NCBI GenBank assembly: GCA_030749225.1
Contig: JASMKO010000024.1
Location: forward strand, 1-32,316
Source of the DNA: Verrucomicrobiota bacterium
GTDB lineage: Bacteria; Verrucomicrobiota; Verrucomicrobiia; Limisphaerales; UBA1096
Direction of reading: 5' to 3'
DNA length: 32,316 nucleotides
Shown: piece after piece, positions 1 through 9,336 of the stretch
Layout of the letters: each line of letters begins with the position of its first letter
How positions within the stretch are numbered: the stretch's first letter is position 1
The notes under the pieces: generated by a model
Told to the model about the DNA's origin: nothing
The model's database searches: none
What the model saw: the letters and a program-made list of their open reading frames with translations, nothing else
Made by a program: the position numbers and the translations under genes

Positions 1-1
1 C

Positions 2-430
2 GAGCGACTGGGGGCGTCCTTGGCCGACAAGCTACGTGGTTACGGGCCGGTCACCGTGCTGTCCCCGGCGATGGGCGGACTTGTGATTGGGCAGGAGGTG
101 GCTCGGCAACTTGGCCTGCGTTTCATTTTCGTTGAAAAGGAAGAGGGCGATCTCGTGCTCCGTCGCGGCTTCACGATTGCGCCGGGCGAAAAGCTAGTCA
201 TCGTTGAGGACGTGGTGACCCGGGGCGGGCGAGTCGCCGAGACGATCGCCATTGCTCGGGAACATCAGGCAGAGGTTTGCGCCGTGGGTGTTGTCGTTGA
301 TCGCTCCAACGGCACGGTTGATGTTGGGGTGCCGATGGAGTGCCTTCTGCCGATGGAGGTCGAGACGTTCGATCCCGAAAACCTCCCGGAGGATCTGCAG
401 GCCATCCCCGCGATCAAACCAGGCAGCTGA
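2..430 (+). CDS. pyrE: Orotate phosphoribosyltransferase, C-terminal part (start outside window)
   Basis: Orotate phosphoribosyltransferase joins orotate to PRPP to give OMP in cytosolic pyrimidine synthesis. The reading frame is open from base 2 to the TGA at 428-430, so about 142 C-terminal residues are present and the N-terminus lies upstream of the window. The fragment shows the PRPP-binding signature VIVEDVVTRGGR (fragment residues about 66-77), and before it the segment PAMGGLVIG followed by FVEKEEGDLVLRRGF, a pattern typical of OPRT rather than of other phosphoribosyltransferases. The next gene converges on it with a 3-base gap. The family call is firm; the partial state is due to the window edge, not to damage. 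Confidence 0.9.
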   Translation, partial: ERLGASLADKLRGYGPVTVLSPAMGGLVIGQEVARQLGLRFIFVEKEEGDLVLRRGFTIAPGEKLVIVEDVVTRGGRVAETIAIAREHQAEVCAVGVVVDRSNGTVDVGVPMECLLPMEVETFDPENLPEDLQAIPAIKPGS

Positions 431-433
431 ACG

Positions 434-1705
434 TCACTTTGTCAGGTCCACGCAGATCAGATTGCCGCCCTTTTTCCTGATGCCGTCCCGAACGAACAGT
501 TTGCCGTCAACGTAGGCCGGCATGCACCAGTTGATGCCGCAGACCTGGGTGCGGCCAAGTTCGTTGAATTCTTTCGGCGAGGCTTCAAACAGGCACAGTT
601 CGCCGCCGCTGCTAAGCGAGAGGATGTTGCCGCCCATCACGATGAACGCCGCCATGGCCCGCTTGGAGTCGGGAAAGAACAGGCTGTCGTTACTCCACTT
701 TGTTTTGCCGGTGGCGATGTCGACGCAGACCAGCTTGGCTGGGTCGCCCAGCCCGAAGTAATGCCCGCCGACGCGAACGCCGTGGGTGATGTTCGGCTGG
801 GCTTCAATGTTTTTCCATGTGACCGATGCGCCAAGCTTATTGCCATCCCTAGTCACGCGGATGCCCTGAAGTCCTACCTGGTGGGAGCCAGCCACCACCA
901 TGTCGTTGTGTGTGACGGGTGCTGCGACGTGCCGTCCGTAATCGGTTTTCATCGGGATTTTCCATAGCTCGGATCCGTTCCGGACATCTACCCCCACAAC
1001 GCCTTCGACAAAAAAACAGACGAACTGCTGGCGCCCAGCCATCACGGCGGGAATGGGCGGTGCATAGCCCGGTTCGTAATCAAGTCCGTTCCAGATCACT
1101 TTACCATTTGAGCGGTTAAAGCAGACGATGCCATGCCCCTTGCCACCAACCAATGCATATACCATGTCACCGACCACGAGCGGGGTGTTGGTGAAACCGT
1201 GGCGGCGCGCTCCCGGGACACGCCCTTTTTCCCCGACAAATTTCATGCCCAGTTTGGCATAGTCGATCTCCCATTGGATCCTGCCGGACTCGGCATCAAG
1301 ACAGTGCATTGTGCCCCGGCTGCACTGGGCGAATACCTGGTCATGATCAATGACTGGAGTGCAGCGCGGGCCACGTGGTCCCTGGCCGTCTTCAAACACA
1401 GGAGACAGTTCTGTGGCCCATTGCTCGGAGCCGTCCGTGATGGAAAGGGCGACCAAGGCTTCATTCCCGTTTCGGTTTTCGAACAGGAACACGGAGCCGT
1501 CCGCCACGACCGGCGAGGCCAAACCTTCCGCAGATTTGACTTTCCAGAGCACTTTTGCTTGGGCGGGCAAGGTGCTCAAAGCAAGGCCCTTCGCCGGGAG
1601 GAAGCCGTCGCGGGTTGGACCGCGCCATTGAGGCCAGTCGACCGTTTGCGCCGAGGCCGCTTGGCCAAGTGCAGCGGCTAACAGGAGTACGGTTCGGAAT
1701 TGCAT
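434..1705 (-). CDS. Secreted PQQ-like beta-propeller repeat protein
   Basis: The protein has about 423 residues with a signal peptide (MQFRTVLLLAAALGQAASA) followed by WPQWRGPTRDG, the characteristic opening of exported PQQ-like (BamB/quinoprotein-type) beta-propellers common in Planctomycetota and Verrucomicrobiota. Repeated blades of the type 'V..DG.VF...' and 'G..LW' run through the chain, for example GSELWKIP and GKTKWSND. I chose the ATG at 1703-1705; a TTG three codons upstream would only add MPA ahead of the signal peptide. It is probably periplasmic. Nothing shows that it binds PQQ or is an enzyme; a binding or scaffold role is equally likely. It diverges from the EamA gene, so promoters for both should lie in 1706-1776. 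The palindrome CTTGGCCAAG at 1660 encodes LGQ inside its signal peptide. Confidence 0.8.
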   Translation of the reverse strand: MQFRTVLLLAAALGQAASAQTVDWPQWRGPTRDGFLPAKGLALSTLPAQAKVLWKVKSAEGLASPVVADGSVFLFENRNGNEALVALSITDGSEQWATELSPVFEDGQGPRGPRCTPVIDHDQVFAQCSRGTMHCLDAESGRIQWEIDYAKLGMKFVGEKGRVPGARRHGFTNTPLVVGDMVYALVGGKGHGIVCFNRSNGKVIWNGLDYEPGYAPPIPAVMAGRQQFVCFFVEGVVGVDVRNGSELWKIPMKTDYGRHVAAPVTHNDMVVAGSHQVGLQGIRVTRDGNKLGASVTWKNIEAQPNITHGVRVGGHYFGLGDPAKLVCVDIATGKTKWSNDSLFFPDSKRAMAAFIVMGGNILSLSSGGELCLFEASPKEFNELGRTQVCGINWCMPAYVDGKLFVRDGIRKKGGNLICVDLTK

Positions 1706-1776
1706 CGCGGGCAATTCAGTCTTTCAGCGCCGGGGCGTCAAGCGATATCGTGCGCGCGGCCGCGCGGCCAAGCAAA

Positions 1777-2709
1777 ATGAATCGAGACAAACTCCACAGC
1801 AATTTGATGCTTTTGCTTACCAGCACGATATGGGGGTTTGGCTTTGTGGCGCAGGAGATGGGCTCGGCGCACCTTGGCCCAAACTCTTTCAACGCCGCCC
1901 GCTACTCGATCGGCGCCGTTTGCCTCCTGGTGATCCTGACTGCCTGGCACCGAGGTCGGGTGATGGAGGGGTTCCGCTCCTGCGACTGGGTGAAGGCGAG
2001 CCTGAGCGCGGGGCTGTTCCTGTTCCTCGGATCACTACTTCAACAAGCAGGCATCTCAGACGAGGAGACAGGGGCCGGCAAGGCTGGGTTCATCACCGGC
2101 CTTTACGTGGTCATCGTTCCCGCGATGGGGCTGTTCGTCGGGCACCGGACGAATTTCCAGACCTGGGCCGGTGTGGTGTTGGCCACGGTGGGGCTGTGGC
2201 TGCTGAGTTTCAATCAGTCCGACGCGGAGTGGGCAATCGGCCAGGGTGACCTTCTGGTATTCTTCGGTGCGTTCTGTTGGGCTGGGCATGTGCTGGTGAT
2301 CGACCGGTTTACCAATCGCGTGTCATCGTTGCACTTGGCGCTCGGGCAGGTGATGGTGTGCGCGACTGCGAGCTGGGTCGTGGGAGGGTTTGCCGAGCCG
2401 ATGGAACAGGCCGGCTTTCGTGCGGCGTTATTACCCGCACTCTACCTTGGCCTGATGTCGATTGCGATCGCCTTCACACTGCAGATCATCGGTCAGCGCA
2501 AGGCGCACCCGACGCATGCCTCGATCATTTTCGCGATGGAGGCCGTGGTGGGCGTGTTTGCTGGCTGGCTGATCCTAAGTGAAAAATTGAGCGAGCGGGA
2601 ATTGGCTGGCTGCCTGCTGATGTTCTGCGGGATGGTGTTGTCACAGTTGCCGGTTCGCTTTATCCGCCTCGGCCTCACGAGTCGGGCGAACAATGGGCCG
2701 TCCGCCTAG
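1777..2709 (+). CDS. EamA/DMT-family membrane transporter
   Basis: This 310-residue integral membrane protein of the drug/metabolite transporter superfamily has about ten hydrophobic segments, arranged as two EamA repeats. The first repeat opens with LLLTSTIWGFGFVAQ, the typical EamA start. The second repeat begins near GDLLVFFGAFCWAGHVLVID and contains FAMEAVVGVFAGWLILSE, the classic second-repeat signature. An upstream-extended frame to 1555 exists, but the ATG at 1777 places the first membrane helix at the N-terminus as expected. The substrate cannot be read from sequence; relatives export amino acids, sugars or metabolites. Its TAG stop shares the CTAG tetranucleotide (2706-2709) with the stop of the convergent ACT-domain gene, so the two genes overlap by four bases. 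Confidence 0.87.
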   Translation: MNRDKLHSNLMLLLTSTIWGFGFVAQEMGSAHLGPNSFNAARYSIGAVCLLVILTAWHRGRVMEGFRSCDWVKASLSAGLFLFLGSLLQQAGISDEETGAGKAGFITGLYVVIVPAMGLFVGHRTNFQTWAGVVLATVGLWLLSFNQSDAEWAIGQGDLLVFFGAFCWAGHVLVIDRFTNRVSSLHLALGQVMVCATASWVVGGFAEPMEQAGFRAALLPALYLGLMSIAIAFTLQIIGQRKAHPTHASIIFAMEAVVGVFAGWLILSEKLSERELAGCLLMFCGMVLSQLPVRFIRLGLTSRANNGPSA

Positions 2710-3113
2710 TCACTGGCAGTGTCTGCCAGCAGCTGATCCTTCACAAGTTCCCGCGCATTCTCAATTGGTTCGGCGCAGACGGAGATCGCCCCCCAGTCGC
2801 CGTGGTGTTGGACAATGCGCATGCTGCTCACGTGTAAATCGGCATCCCGGAAACGCTTGGCCAAGTGGGCGATTGCACCAGGCTCATCTTTCACACGAAC
2901 CAGTAGCGCGTCCTCGGTGATCGGTTTCCAGCCGGCGTCATTCAAGACGTGCTGGGCGCGGTCGTATTGATCCACGCGGAGCATTATGACACCGATGTCG
3001 TCGATTTTCTTCGCGTCGAGCGACTCGATGTTGATGTCATTGCTGCCGAGTGCTGAGGTAATGTCAGCGGCGAGTCCGTTGTAATCCTTGGTGACGATGG
3101 TGATCTGGTTCAT
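2706..3113 (-). CDS. Tandem ACT-domain protein
   Basis: This 135-residue cytosolic protein is made of two ACT-type ligand-binding domains and nothing else. The first (about 1-65) begins MNQITIVTKDYNGLAADIT and has the ESLDAKKID strand. The second (about 68-130) contains LVRVKDEPGAIAHLAKRF, the typical ACT loop with DEPGA. Stand-alone ACT pairs generally bind amino acids and regulate metabolism, but the partner enzyme is not evident here. The ATG start at 3113 agrees with the family. The gene overlaps the convergent EamA gene at the stop codons. The palindrome CTTGGCCAAG at 2856 encodes the LAK of AHLAKRF. Confidence 0.8.
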   Translation of the reverse strand: MNQITIVTKDYNGLAADITSALGSNDINIESLDAKKIDDIGVIMLRVDQYDRAQHVLNDAGWKPITEDALLVRVKDEPGAIAHLAKRFRDADLHVSSMRIVQHHGDWGAISVCAEPIENARELVKDQLLADTASD

Positions 3114-3234
3114 ATTAAACGGAGAGTCGTGACAGCAACGGCAATCTGGCCGCCAATCTGGCGTTTGTCGAGTGCGTTCAACAAATCCCTTTGCCCCGCC
3201 TCGGTGGTGGCTTTACGTTCCGTGCGTGATCGGA

Positions 3235-6200
3235 ATGCCTCGCATGCTGTTTTTACTGCTGCCGCTTGGGCTGCTGGCCGCTGGATTTACCGGCTTGGCC
3301 AACCGCTTGGAGTGGAGGGAGGCGGATGGGCATCGCCTGGCCAGGCTCACGCTGCCGGGGCAGGGGCGGCCTGGCTTCACGGTCCTGCCTACCGTTGCGC
3401 TTGGCCTGCAGTTCACCAATCGCGTCTCCCGGACCGCCTTGGCCAAGCGCTCCAACCTGACCAACGGCTCCGGCGTGGCATTGGGCGACGCCGATGGAGA
3501 CGGCCTGTGTGACATTTACTTTTGCCGGCTCGAAGGCAGCAACGAACTGTACCTCAACCGAGGCGGCTGGCAGTTTCAGCTTGCCGCTGATGCAAACGGA
3601 GCAGCGGCGGTCGGGCACCTGACGCGCGGCGCGGCGTTTGCCGACGTGAATGGAGACGGTGCGCTTGACCTGCTGCTGACCACGTTTCGCAACGGCACGA
3701 TCTGCCTGCTGAACGACGGCAACGGGAACTTCACCGATGCCACGGCCAAGGCCGGCCTGGAGAGCCGCGCCTCCGGCACGACGCTGGCGCTGGGTGACGT
3801 GGATCGCGATGGCGACCTCGACCTCTACGTGGCCCACTTCGGCGAGCTGGCGCTGCTGCGCGATGGCGGGTCGTACTCGGTGCGGCAAGTGGGCGGCAAA
3901 CCGGTCGTGACCGGCCAGCACGCCGACCGTCTAAAAATCATCAACGGCCAACTGATCGAGTTCGGCGAGGCAGACGCCTTTTACCTTAATGACGGGCAAG
4001 GCGTGTTCCAGCGTGTGCCGTGGCGTGCCGGGCGGTTTGTGCAGCCCAATGGCCAACCGTTTGCCGAGCCTCTTGATTTTGGGCTGTGCGTGCAGATGCG
4101 GGACATCAACGCCGACGGCTTTGCCGATATTTACGTCTGCAACGACTTTCAGACGCCGGATCGATTCTGGTTCAACGATGGCACAGGCAAATTCCGCGAG
4201 GCTGGCCCGGAGGCGGTGCGCTCGGTCGCCTACGCTTCCATGGGGGTGGATTTTGCTGACATCGACCGCGACGGCCACACCGACTTTTTCGTGGTGGAAA
4301 TGCTCAGCCGTGACGCCGCCACGCGCTTGACGAAGTCCAGCCCAAACAATCCGCTTCCACCCGCCCCGGGTGGCTTGGCCAAGCGCCTTCAGGTGGCGCG
4401 CAACACGCTATTTTGGAACCGCGGTGACGGCACCTTTGCCGAGGTGGGCCGCTACGCCGGAGTCGAGGCGACCGACTGGGCGTGGCAGCCGGTGTTCCTC
4501 GACGTCGACTTGGACGGCTACGACGATATGCTCGTCACCAACGGCCATTTGCATGACGTCAATGACCGCGACGCGCAGTCCCGATTCGCGCGCATCCCCA
4601 GGGCCAAGCGCGAGCAGGTCGGCCCGCTGATGTTCCCGCCCAACATCACGGCAAACGTCGCCTACCGGAATCAGGGCAACTTCACCTTCGCCGAGATGGG
4701 TCAGGCGTGGGGATTCAATTCTCCGCAGATGTCCCACGGCATCGCCACCGGCGACCTCGATAATGACGGCGACCTCGACCTTGTCATCAACTGCCTCAAC
4801 CAGCCGCCGCTGGTGTATCGCAACGACACCATCGCGCCGCGGGTGGCGGTGCAACTGCGCGGTCGGGCACCGAACACGCACGGCATCGGGGCACGCGTGA
4901 CGGTGGCTGTCGGCCCGATGCGGCAGACACAGGAGATCATTGCCGGCGGCCGTTACCTCTCCGGCGACCAGCCGCGGCGGACATTCGCAATGGGCACCGG
5001 TGGGGTGAAGTGTTCGATCGAGGTCGCTTGGCCAAGCGGCCACCGCTCGTTCATCACCGACCCGCAGCCGAACCACCTTTACGAGATTACCGAGTCAAGC
5101 GGCGATCCCCCGAAACCTGCCTTGGCCAAGCGCGAGCCTGAACCGTTCTTTGAGGACGCCAGCCGCCTACTCAACTACACACATGTTGAAAATGCTTACG
5201 ACGACACTGCGCTTCAGCCGTTGTTGCCAAGGCGGCTTGACCGCGCCGGGCCGGGCGTGGCGTGGCTCGATTTTGACCACGACGGAGATGATGACCTGCT
5301 GATTGGCGCCGGTGCCGGTTCGGCGGTCGGGGTGTACCAGAACCTGGGTGATGGTCGGTTCAGCATCGTGTCCAGTGCCGCCGGGCTGAAGATGCCGGGA
5401 GATGTGGTTAGCGCCTGCGGCTGGGTAGACGGCAGCGGCCGGCGCACCTGGCTGGCGGTGGTGACCCAATACGAATCGCCGCGCTCGAAGGCTCGCCTCC
5501 GGACATTCAAGAAGGGCGGCGGCTTGGCCAGTGGCGGCCAGTCGCTCGACGGCATCATCCCGGGGCCAATTGCTGTCGCGGACATCGATGCCGACGGCGA
5601 TCTAGATGTGTTCATCGGTGGCCGCGCGGTCACGGGGCATTATCCGCAGGCGAGCGCCTCGGTGCTGCTGCGCAACACCACGCGCAGTCTCGAGCCGGCC
5701 GGTGGCACGCTGGGACAGGCGCTTGGCCTCGTGAACGGCGCAGTTTTCAGCGACCTCGACGCCGATCGGTTCCCCGAGTTGATCTTGGCCACCGAGTGGG
5801 GGCCGGTACGGGTGTTCAAGAATCAGCAGGGCGTGTTCAGCGAGATAACCGAGCCGCTTGGCCTGAGCGGGTTGACCGGCCTGTGGCAGGGCGTGGCCAC
5901 CGGCGACTTCGACGCAGACGGCCGCACCGACATCGTTGCCACCAACTGGGGGCTTAACTCAGCGATGCGCCCGAACGTCATCAACCCGCCACGCCTCCAC
6001 TACAACTTTTCCAACTCGAGCGTACCGACATCGCTTCTCCTCGGTGCGTGGGATGAGCGGCTAAAAAGATACCTGCCGACGCGCGACCTGTTGGCCCTAT
6101 TCACTGGTTATCCCGGATTGCGAGGCGTTTTCCAGACGCATCGCGCCTTTGCCGATGCCGGCGTGCAAACACTGGTGGATCATCACCCGTCACCGGTTCG

Positions 6201-6894
6201 CTCAGTGACTGCGGCGGTGCTGCAGTCGATGCTCTTCCTAAATCGTCCCGATGGCTTCGAGGCGAAGCCGCTGCCACCGGAGGCGCAGTTGTCGCCAGCC
6301 TTTGGCGTGTCGGTGGGTGACCTAGACGGTGACGGATTCGACGACCTGTTCCTCGCGCAGAACTTCGCCGCGTTTCCGACTGATGCCGACCGGCTCGATG
6401 CCGGGCGCGGCCTCTGGCTGCGAGGCCTGGCTCAGGCCAGTTTCACGCCGGTGAAAGGCCACGAGGCCGGCTTGGCAATTTACGGCGACCAGCGCGCCTG
6501 CGCCCTTGCTGACTACGACGCTGACGGCCGGCTCGACCTCGTCGTCACGCAGAGCGGCGGACGCACGCGGCTGTTCCGCAACAATCAGGCAAAGCCGGGC
6601 CTGCGCGTGCGCTTGGTTGGCGGCCGGTTGAACCCGGACGCCATCGGCGCGTCGTCTCGGCTGCACTTCGGCCAGGCGCCGGACACCACCACCGGCACGT
6701 GGCGCGAGTGGCAGCTTGGCAGCGGCTACGGCTCGCAGGACGGCTTGGCCAAGGTCCTGGCGACACCCAGCCCGCCGTCCGCCATCGAGATCCGTTGGCC
6801 AAGCGGCAAAACCACCCGAACCTCCCTCCCCGCCGGCCTGACCGAAATCACCCTCACCCCGGACGCCAAAATCATCGAACAGAAAACCAAGTAG
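3235..6894 (+). CDS. Giant FG-GAP/VCBS repeat protein with two ASPIC/UnbV modules (CRTAC1-like)
   Basis: A secreted protein of about 1,219 residues. The ATG at 3235 gives a clear signal peptide (MPRMLFLLLPLGLLAAGF); the frame is open back to 3172 but that extension is not signal-like. At least a dozen calcium-binding FG-GAP-type loops of the form DxDxDGxxDxxx are visible, including DADGDGLCDIYF, DVNGDGALDLLL, DVDRDGDLDLYV, DLDNDGDLDLVI, DIDADGDLDVFI and DLDGDGFDDLFL. Two ASPIC/UnbV segments, each ending in the hallmark WPSG (VAWPSGHRS near the middle, IRWPSGKTT near the end), divide the chain into two CRTAC1-like halves. The role is probably extracellular or cell-surface binding; no catalytic motif is seen. 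It carries the densest cluster of the CTTGGCCAAG palindrome in the window, and both WPSG codon sets overlap the core TTGGCCAA. Confidence 0.85.
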   Translation: MPRMLFLLLPLGLLAAGFTGLANRLEWREADGHRLARLTLPGQGRPGFTVLPTVALGLQFTNRVSRTALAKRSNLTNGSGVALGDADGDGLCDIYFCRLEGSNELYLNRGGWQFQLAADANGAAAVGHLTRGAAFADVNGDGALDLLLTTFRNGTICLLNDGNGNFTDATAKAGLESRASGTTLALGDVDRDGDLDLYVAHFGELALLRDGGSYSVRQVGGKPVVTGQHADRLKIINGQLIEFGEADAFYLNDGQGVFQRVPWRAGRFVQPNGQPFAEPLDFGLCVQMRDINADGFADIYVCNDFQTPDRFWFNDGTGKFREAGPEAVRSVAYASMGVDFADIDRDGHTDFFVVEMLSRDAATRLTKSSPNNPLPPAPGGLAKRLQVARNTLFWNRGDGTFAEVGRYAGVEATDWAWQPVFLDVDLDGYDDMLVTNGHLHDVNDRDAQSRFARIPRAKREQVGPLMFPPNITANVAYRNQGNFTFAEMGQAWGFNSPQMSHGIATGDLDNDGDLDLVINCLNQPPLVYRNDTIAPRVAVQLRGRAPNTHGIGARVTVAVGPMRQTQEIIAGGRYLSGDQPRRTFAMGTGGVKCSIEVAWPSGHRSFITDPQPNHLYEITESSGDPPKPALAKREPEPFFEDASRLLNYTHVENAYDDTALQPLLPRRLDRAGPGVAWLDFDHDGDDDLLIGAGAGSAVGVYQNLGDGRFSIVSSAAGLKMPGDVVSACGWVDGSGRRTWLAVVTQYESPRSKARLRTFKKGGGLASGGQSLDGIIPGPIAVADIDADGDLDVFIGGRAVTGHYPQASASVLLRNTTRSLEPAGGTLGQALGLVNGAVFSDLDADRFPELILATEWGPVRVFKNQQGVFSEITEPLGLSGLTGLWQGVATGDFDADGRTDIVATNWGLNSAMRPNVINPPRLHYNFSNSSVPTSLLLGAWDERLKRYLPTRDLLALFTGYPGLRGVFQTHRAFADAGVQTLVDHHPSPVRSVTAAVLQSMLFLNRPDGFEAKPLPPEAQLSPAFGVSVGDLDGDGFDDLFLAQNFAAFPTDADRLDAGRGLWLRGLAQASFTPVKGHEAGLAIYGDQRACALADYDADGRLDLVVTQSGGRTRLFRNNQAKPGLRVRLVGGRLNPDAIGASSRLHFGQAPDTTTGTWREWQLGSGYGSQDGLAKVLATPSPPSAIEIRWPSGKTTRTSLPAGLTEITLTPDAKIIEQKTK

Positions 6895-6946
6895 GGTGTC
6901 ACTAAACGGTGACGCCCCCGGTGGTGCGTGTTAGTTTTTTCGCGGC

Positions 6947-9109
6947 TTGAAACAGATTGCGCAATATCAGGATGGACGGATGGAGTGGCAGGAGGTGCCA
7001 CGGCCCGTCCCGCCGCCGGGAGGGGTAGTGGTGCGCACCACGCACTCGGTCATCTCGATCGGCACGGAGAAGATGAAGGTCGAGCAGGCCAAGATGAACC
7101 TGCTCCAAAAGGCCAAGGCCCGGCCCGACCAGGTGCGCAAGGTCATCGACACCGCGCGGAATATCGGCTGGAAGTCGGCTTACGAAAAGGTGCGCAACCG
7201 GCTCTCGTCGCCGACGCCGCTCGGCTACAGCGCGGCCGGGATTGTTGAGGCGGTGGATGAGGGCAACTCCCGTTTTCGCGTAGGCGACCGCGTGGCCTGC
7301 GGTGGCGCCGAATGCGCTTTTCACGCCGAGTACATCGCCGTGCCGGATATGCTCACGGTCAAGGTGCCTGAGGGAGTGCCAATGTGGCAGGCGGCCTACA
7401 CGACGCTACTTTCGATCGCGATGCAGGCGGTGCGCCAGACCGAGCCGCGCCTCGGCGACCGAGTGTTGGTGATGGGACAGGGTTTGGTCGGCCTGCTGGT
7501 CACGGCCCTGCTCAAGGCCAACGGCGCGCGTGTCATGGCGGTGGATCTCGACGAGTCGCGCCGGGCGCATGCTTCGGCGATGGGCGCGGAGCGGGTAGTG
7601 ATCTCGTCGTCGCAAGAGTTGCAAAACGAAGTGCGCGAATGGACCGCCGGCCACGGCGTCGACGCTGCGGTGATCTGCGTCGGTACCGACAGCAATACGC
7701 CGATTGAGCAGTGTGCCGACGCACTGCGCGACCGCGGCCGCATGGTCGATGTCGGCATCACAAAGATAGAGCTGCCTTGGCGCGTCTTTGCGAACAAGGA
7801 ACTCGACGTCCGTTTTTCGCGCTCTTACGGCCCGGGCCGATACGATCCGTCGTACGAGTGGGGAGGGGTCGACTACCCGATTGGCTACGTACGCTGGACC
7901 GAGCAGCGCAATTTTCAGGCCTGTCTGCACCTTCTGGGCACGGGCGAAATCGACCTCGGCGCGATCACCACCCGGCGTGTGAAGTTCGAGGCTGCGTTGC
8001 CGGTGTACCAAGCTCTTGGTGACGGTTCGTCGGACGACGTCGGTGTGGTGATGGAGTATGGTGAGCCGGACGATGCCTCGCCCCCGGACGAGGTCAAGTC
8101 AAGCGTCGAGCCAGGCGATCTCGAATCGGCCACGCGCTTGGCCAAGCCGGTAGAACGGCTTGATGTGATCGGGGCGGGTAATTTTGTGCGGACGATGTTG
8201 CTGCCGAACCTCAAGGGCCGCATCCCGCTTGGCACGGTCGTCAACAACACTGCGCTCAGCGCAAACCATGTGCGCGACAAGTTTGGTTTTGCCGACGCGG
8301 CGACCGATCCCGAGACCGCGCTTGGCCAGGCGGGCGACGGCGCACTGCTCATCGGCACGCGCAATCATCTGCACGCGCCGATGGTCATCGCTGCGCTCAA
8401 GGCGGGACGGCAAGTGTTCGTCGAGAAACCGCTCTGCCTGTCGGCTGCTGAGCTGGACGAAATTGACGAGGCAATTGCCGCGCATCCCCAAAGTGTTCAG
8501 GTCGGGTTCAACCGCCGGTTTGCCCCGGCGAGCGTCGAGTTGAAACGTCGACTCGACAGTGTGCCCGGTCCGAAGTCGGCCAGTTTCCGTGTGTTCGCGG
8601 GCAATCTCGACGCCGGCCACTGGTATGCCAACCAGGACGAGAGTGGCGGGCGCGTCATCAGCGAGGGCTGCCATTTTCTCGACTACTTTTGTTTCCTGTT
8701 AGGCTCGCGGCCAGTGCGTGTCACGGCGCAGGGGACCTGGCCCGCCGGCGGGGCACTGCCACTGCCGGACAGCGTCGCGGCGCAGGTCGAGTTTGCCGAC
8801 GGCTCCAGCGGGCAGTTGATTTACTCTGCCGAGGGCGACACGACCTATCCCAAGGAGCATTGCACCGTTTACGGCGCCGGCATCGTGGCAGAGATCATCA
8901 ACTTCCAGTCGTTGGCCGTGTACCAGCGCGGCTCGAGGCGGCGGTTCCGGTACGGCTCGAAAGGCCACGCCGAGCAGATGGCTGCTTGGTTGGCTTTTTT
9001 GCGCGGCATGGCTGAACACCCCCTTCCATACGTCGAGGCGCGGCAAAGCATGCAGTTGACCTTTGCTGTGCTCGATTCGATCCGCAGGGCCCGCTCGGTG
9101 GAGATTTGA
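6947..9109 (+). CDS. Bi-domain oxidoreductase: zinc-type dehydrogenase fused to Gfo/Idh/MocA
   Basis: A 720-residue fusion. The N-terminal half (about 1-380) is a medium-chain dehydrogenase-like domain containing PLGYSAAGIVEAV and a nucleotide-binding region VLVMGQGLVGLLVTALL. The C-terminal half (from about 405) is a Gfo/Idh/MocA domain with LDVIGAGNFVRTML as Rossmann loop and VEKPLCLS (near 493) as the conserved EKP motif. This architecture is known from polysaccharide and glycan biosynthesis loci, where it is thought to act on nucleotide sugars; the reaction is not established here and no glycosyltransferases are adjacent. The start is TTG at 6947: it gives MKQ, the usual N-terminus of the family, and no in-frame ATG occurs until the twelfth codon. 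It leads a plus-strand gene run up to yraN. Confidence 0.85.
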   Translation: MKQIAQYQDGRMEWQEVPRPVPPPGGVVVRTTHSVISIGTEKMKVEQAKMNLLQKAKARPDQVRKVIDTARNIGWKSAYEKVRNRLSSPTPLGYSAAGIVEAVDEGNSRFRVGDRVACGGAECAFHAEYIAVPDMLTVKVPEGVPMWQAAYTTLLSIAMQAVRQTEPRLGDRVLVMGQGLVGLLVTALLKANGARVMAVDLDESRRAHASAMGAERVVISSSQELQNEVREWTAGHGVDAAVICVGTDSNTPIEQCADALRDRGRMVDVGITKIELPWRVFANKELDVRFSRSYGPGRYDPSYEWGGVDYPIGYVRWTEQRNFQACLHLLGTGEIDLGAITTRRVKFEAALPVYQALGDGSSDDVGVVMEYGEPDDASPPDEVKSSVEPGDLESATRLAKPVERLDVIGAGNFVRTMLLPNLKGRIPLGTVVNNTALSANHVRDKFGFADAATDPETALGQAGDGALLIGTRNHLHAPMVIAALKAGRQVFVEKPLCLSAAELDEIDEAIAAHPQSVQVGFNRRFAPASVELKRRLDSVPGPKSASFRVFAGNLDAGHWYANQDESGGRVISEGCHFLDYFCFLLGSRPVRVTAQGTWPAGGALPLPDSVAAQVEFADGSSGQLIYSAEGDTTYPKEHCTVYGAGIVAEIINFQSLAVYQRGSRRRFRYGSKGHAEQMAAWLAFLRGMAEHPLPYVEARQSMQLTFAVLDSIRRARSVEI

Positions 9110-9111
9110 CT

Positions 9112-9336
9112 ATGCAACTCAAGACGGTTTTTCGGGCGTTCAACTCGGCGGAGGCGCAACTGGTGCGATCCCAGCTCGAGGCGGCGGATTTTGATGTGTT
9201 TGTCGCCGACGAGAGCAGCGCATTGGTGGTCGAGTGCTATGTGGTCGGTGCAGGTGGAATCCGCGTGCAGGTGCCGGAGGATCGGGAGGAGGAGGCCCGG
9301 GAGCTGTTGAAATCGTGCGGTCACCCGGTCGAATGA
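9112..9336 (+). CDS. DUF2007-family small protein
   Basis: A 74-residue protein of the DUF2007 (putative signal-transducing protein) type. It has the typical opening LKTVFRAFNSAEAQLVRS (appearing to measure 'which residue range is accessed'), then the central strand region and the ending VQVPEDREEEARELL. The fold resembles a PII-like/ferredoxin-like domain, but no biochemical role is known. The ATG at 9112 begins two bases after the stop of the oxidoreductase gene. Its own stop overlaps the start of the next gene in ATGA (9333-9336), so translation with the GlcD-like oxidase is probably coupled. Confidence 0.75.
   Translation: MQLKTVFRAFNSAEAQLVRSQLEAADFDVFVADESSALVVECYVVGAGGIRVQVPEDREEEARELLKSCGHPVE

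Noticed and set aside
434-1705. PQQ-dependent dehydrogenase
   Set aside because: Only the propeller repeats are seen; the protein is short for a quinoprotein dehydrogenase and no cofactor-binding residues can be assigned.
1555-1776. Upstream extension of the EamA gene
   Set aside because: It lies antisense to the signal-peptide region of the beta-propeller gene and would put a hydrophilic stretch before the first membrane helix.
3253-5076. Several antisense open frames inside the FG-GAP gene (3253-3921, 4408-5076)
   Set aside because: They mirror the Asp/Gly-rich repeats of the real gene and have no signal, ribosome site or family.
6895-6946. Terminator hairpin after the FG-GAP gene (GTCAC/GTGAC)
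   Set aside because: The stem has only five pairs and the T-run lies about 20 bases further on, so it is too weak to call.
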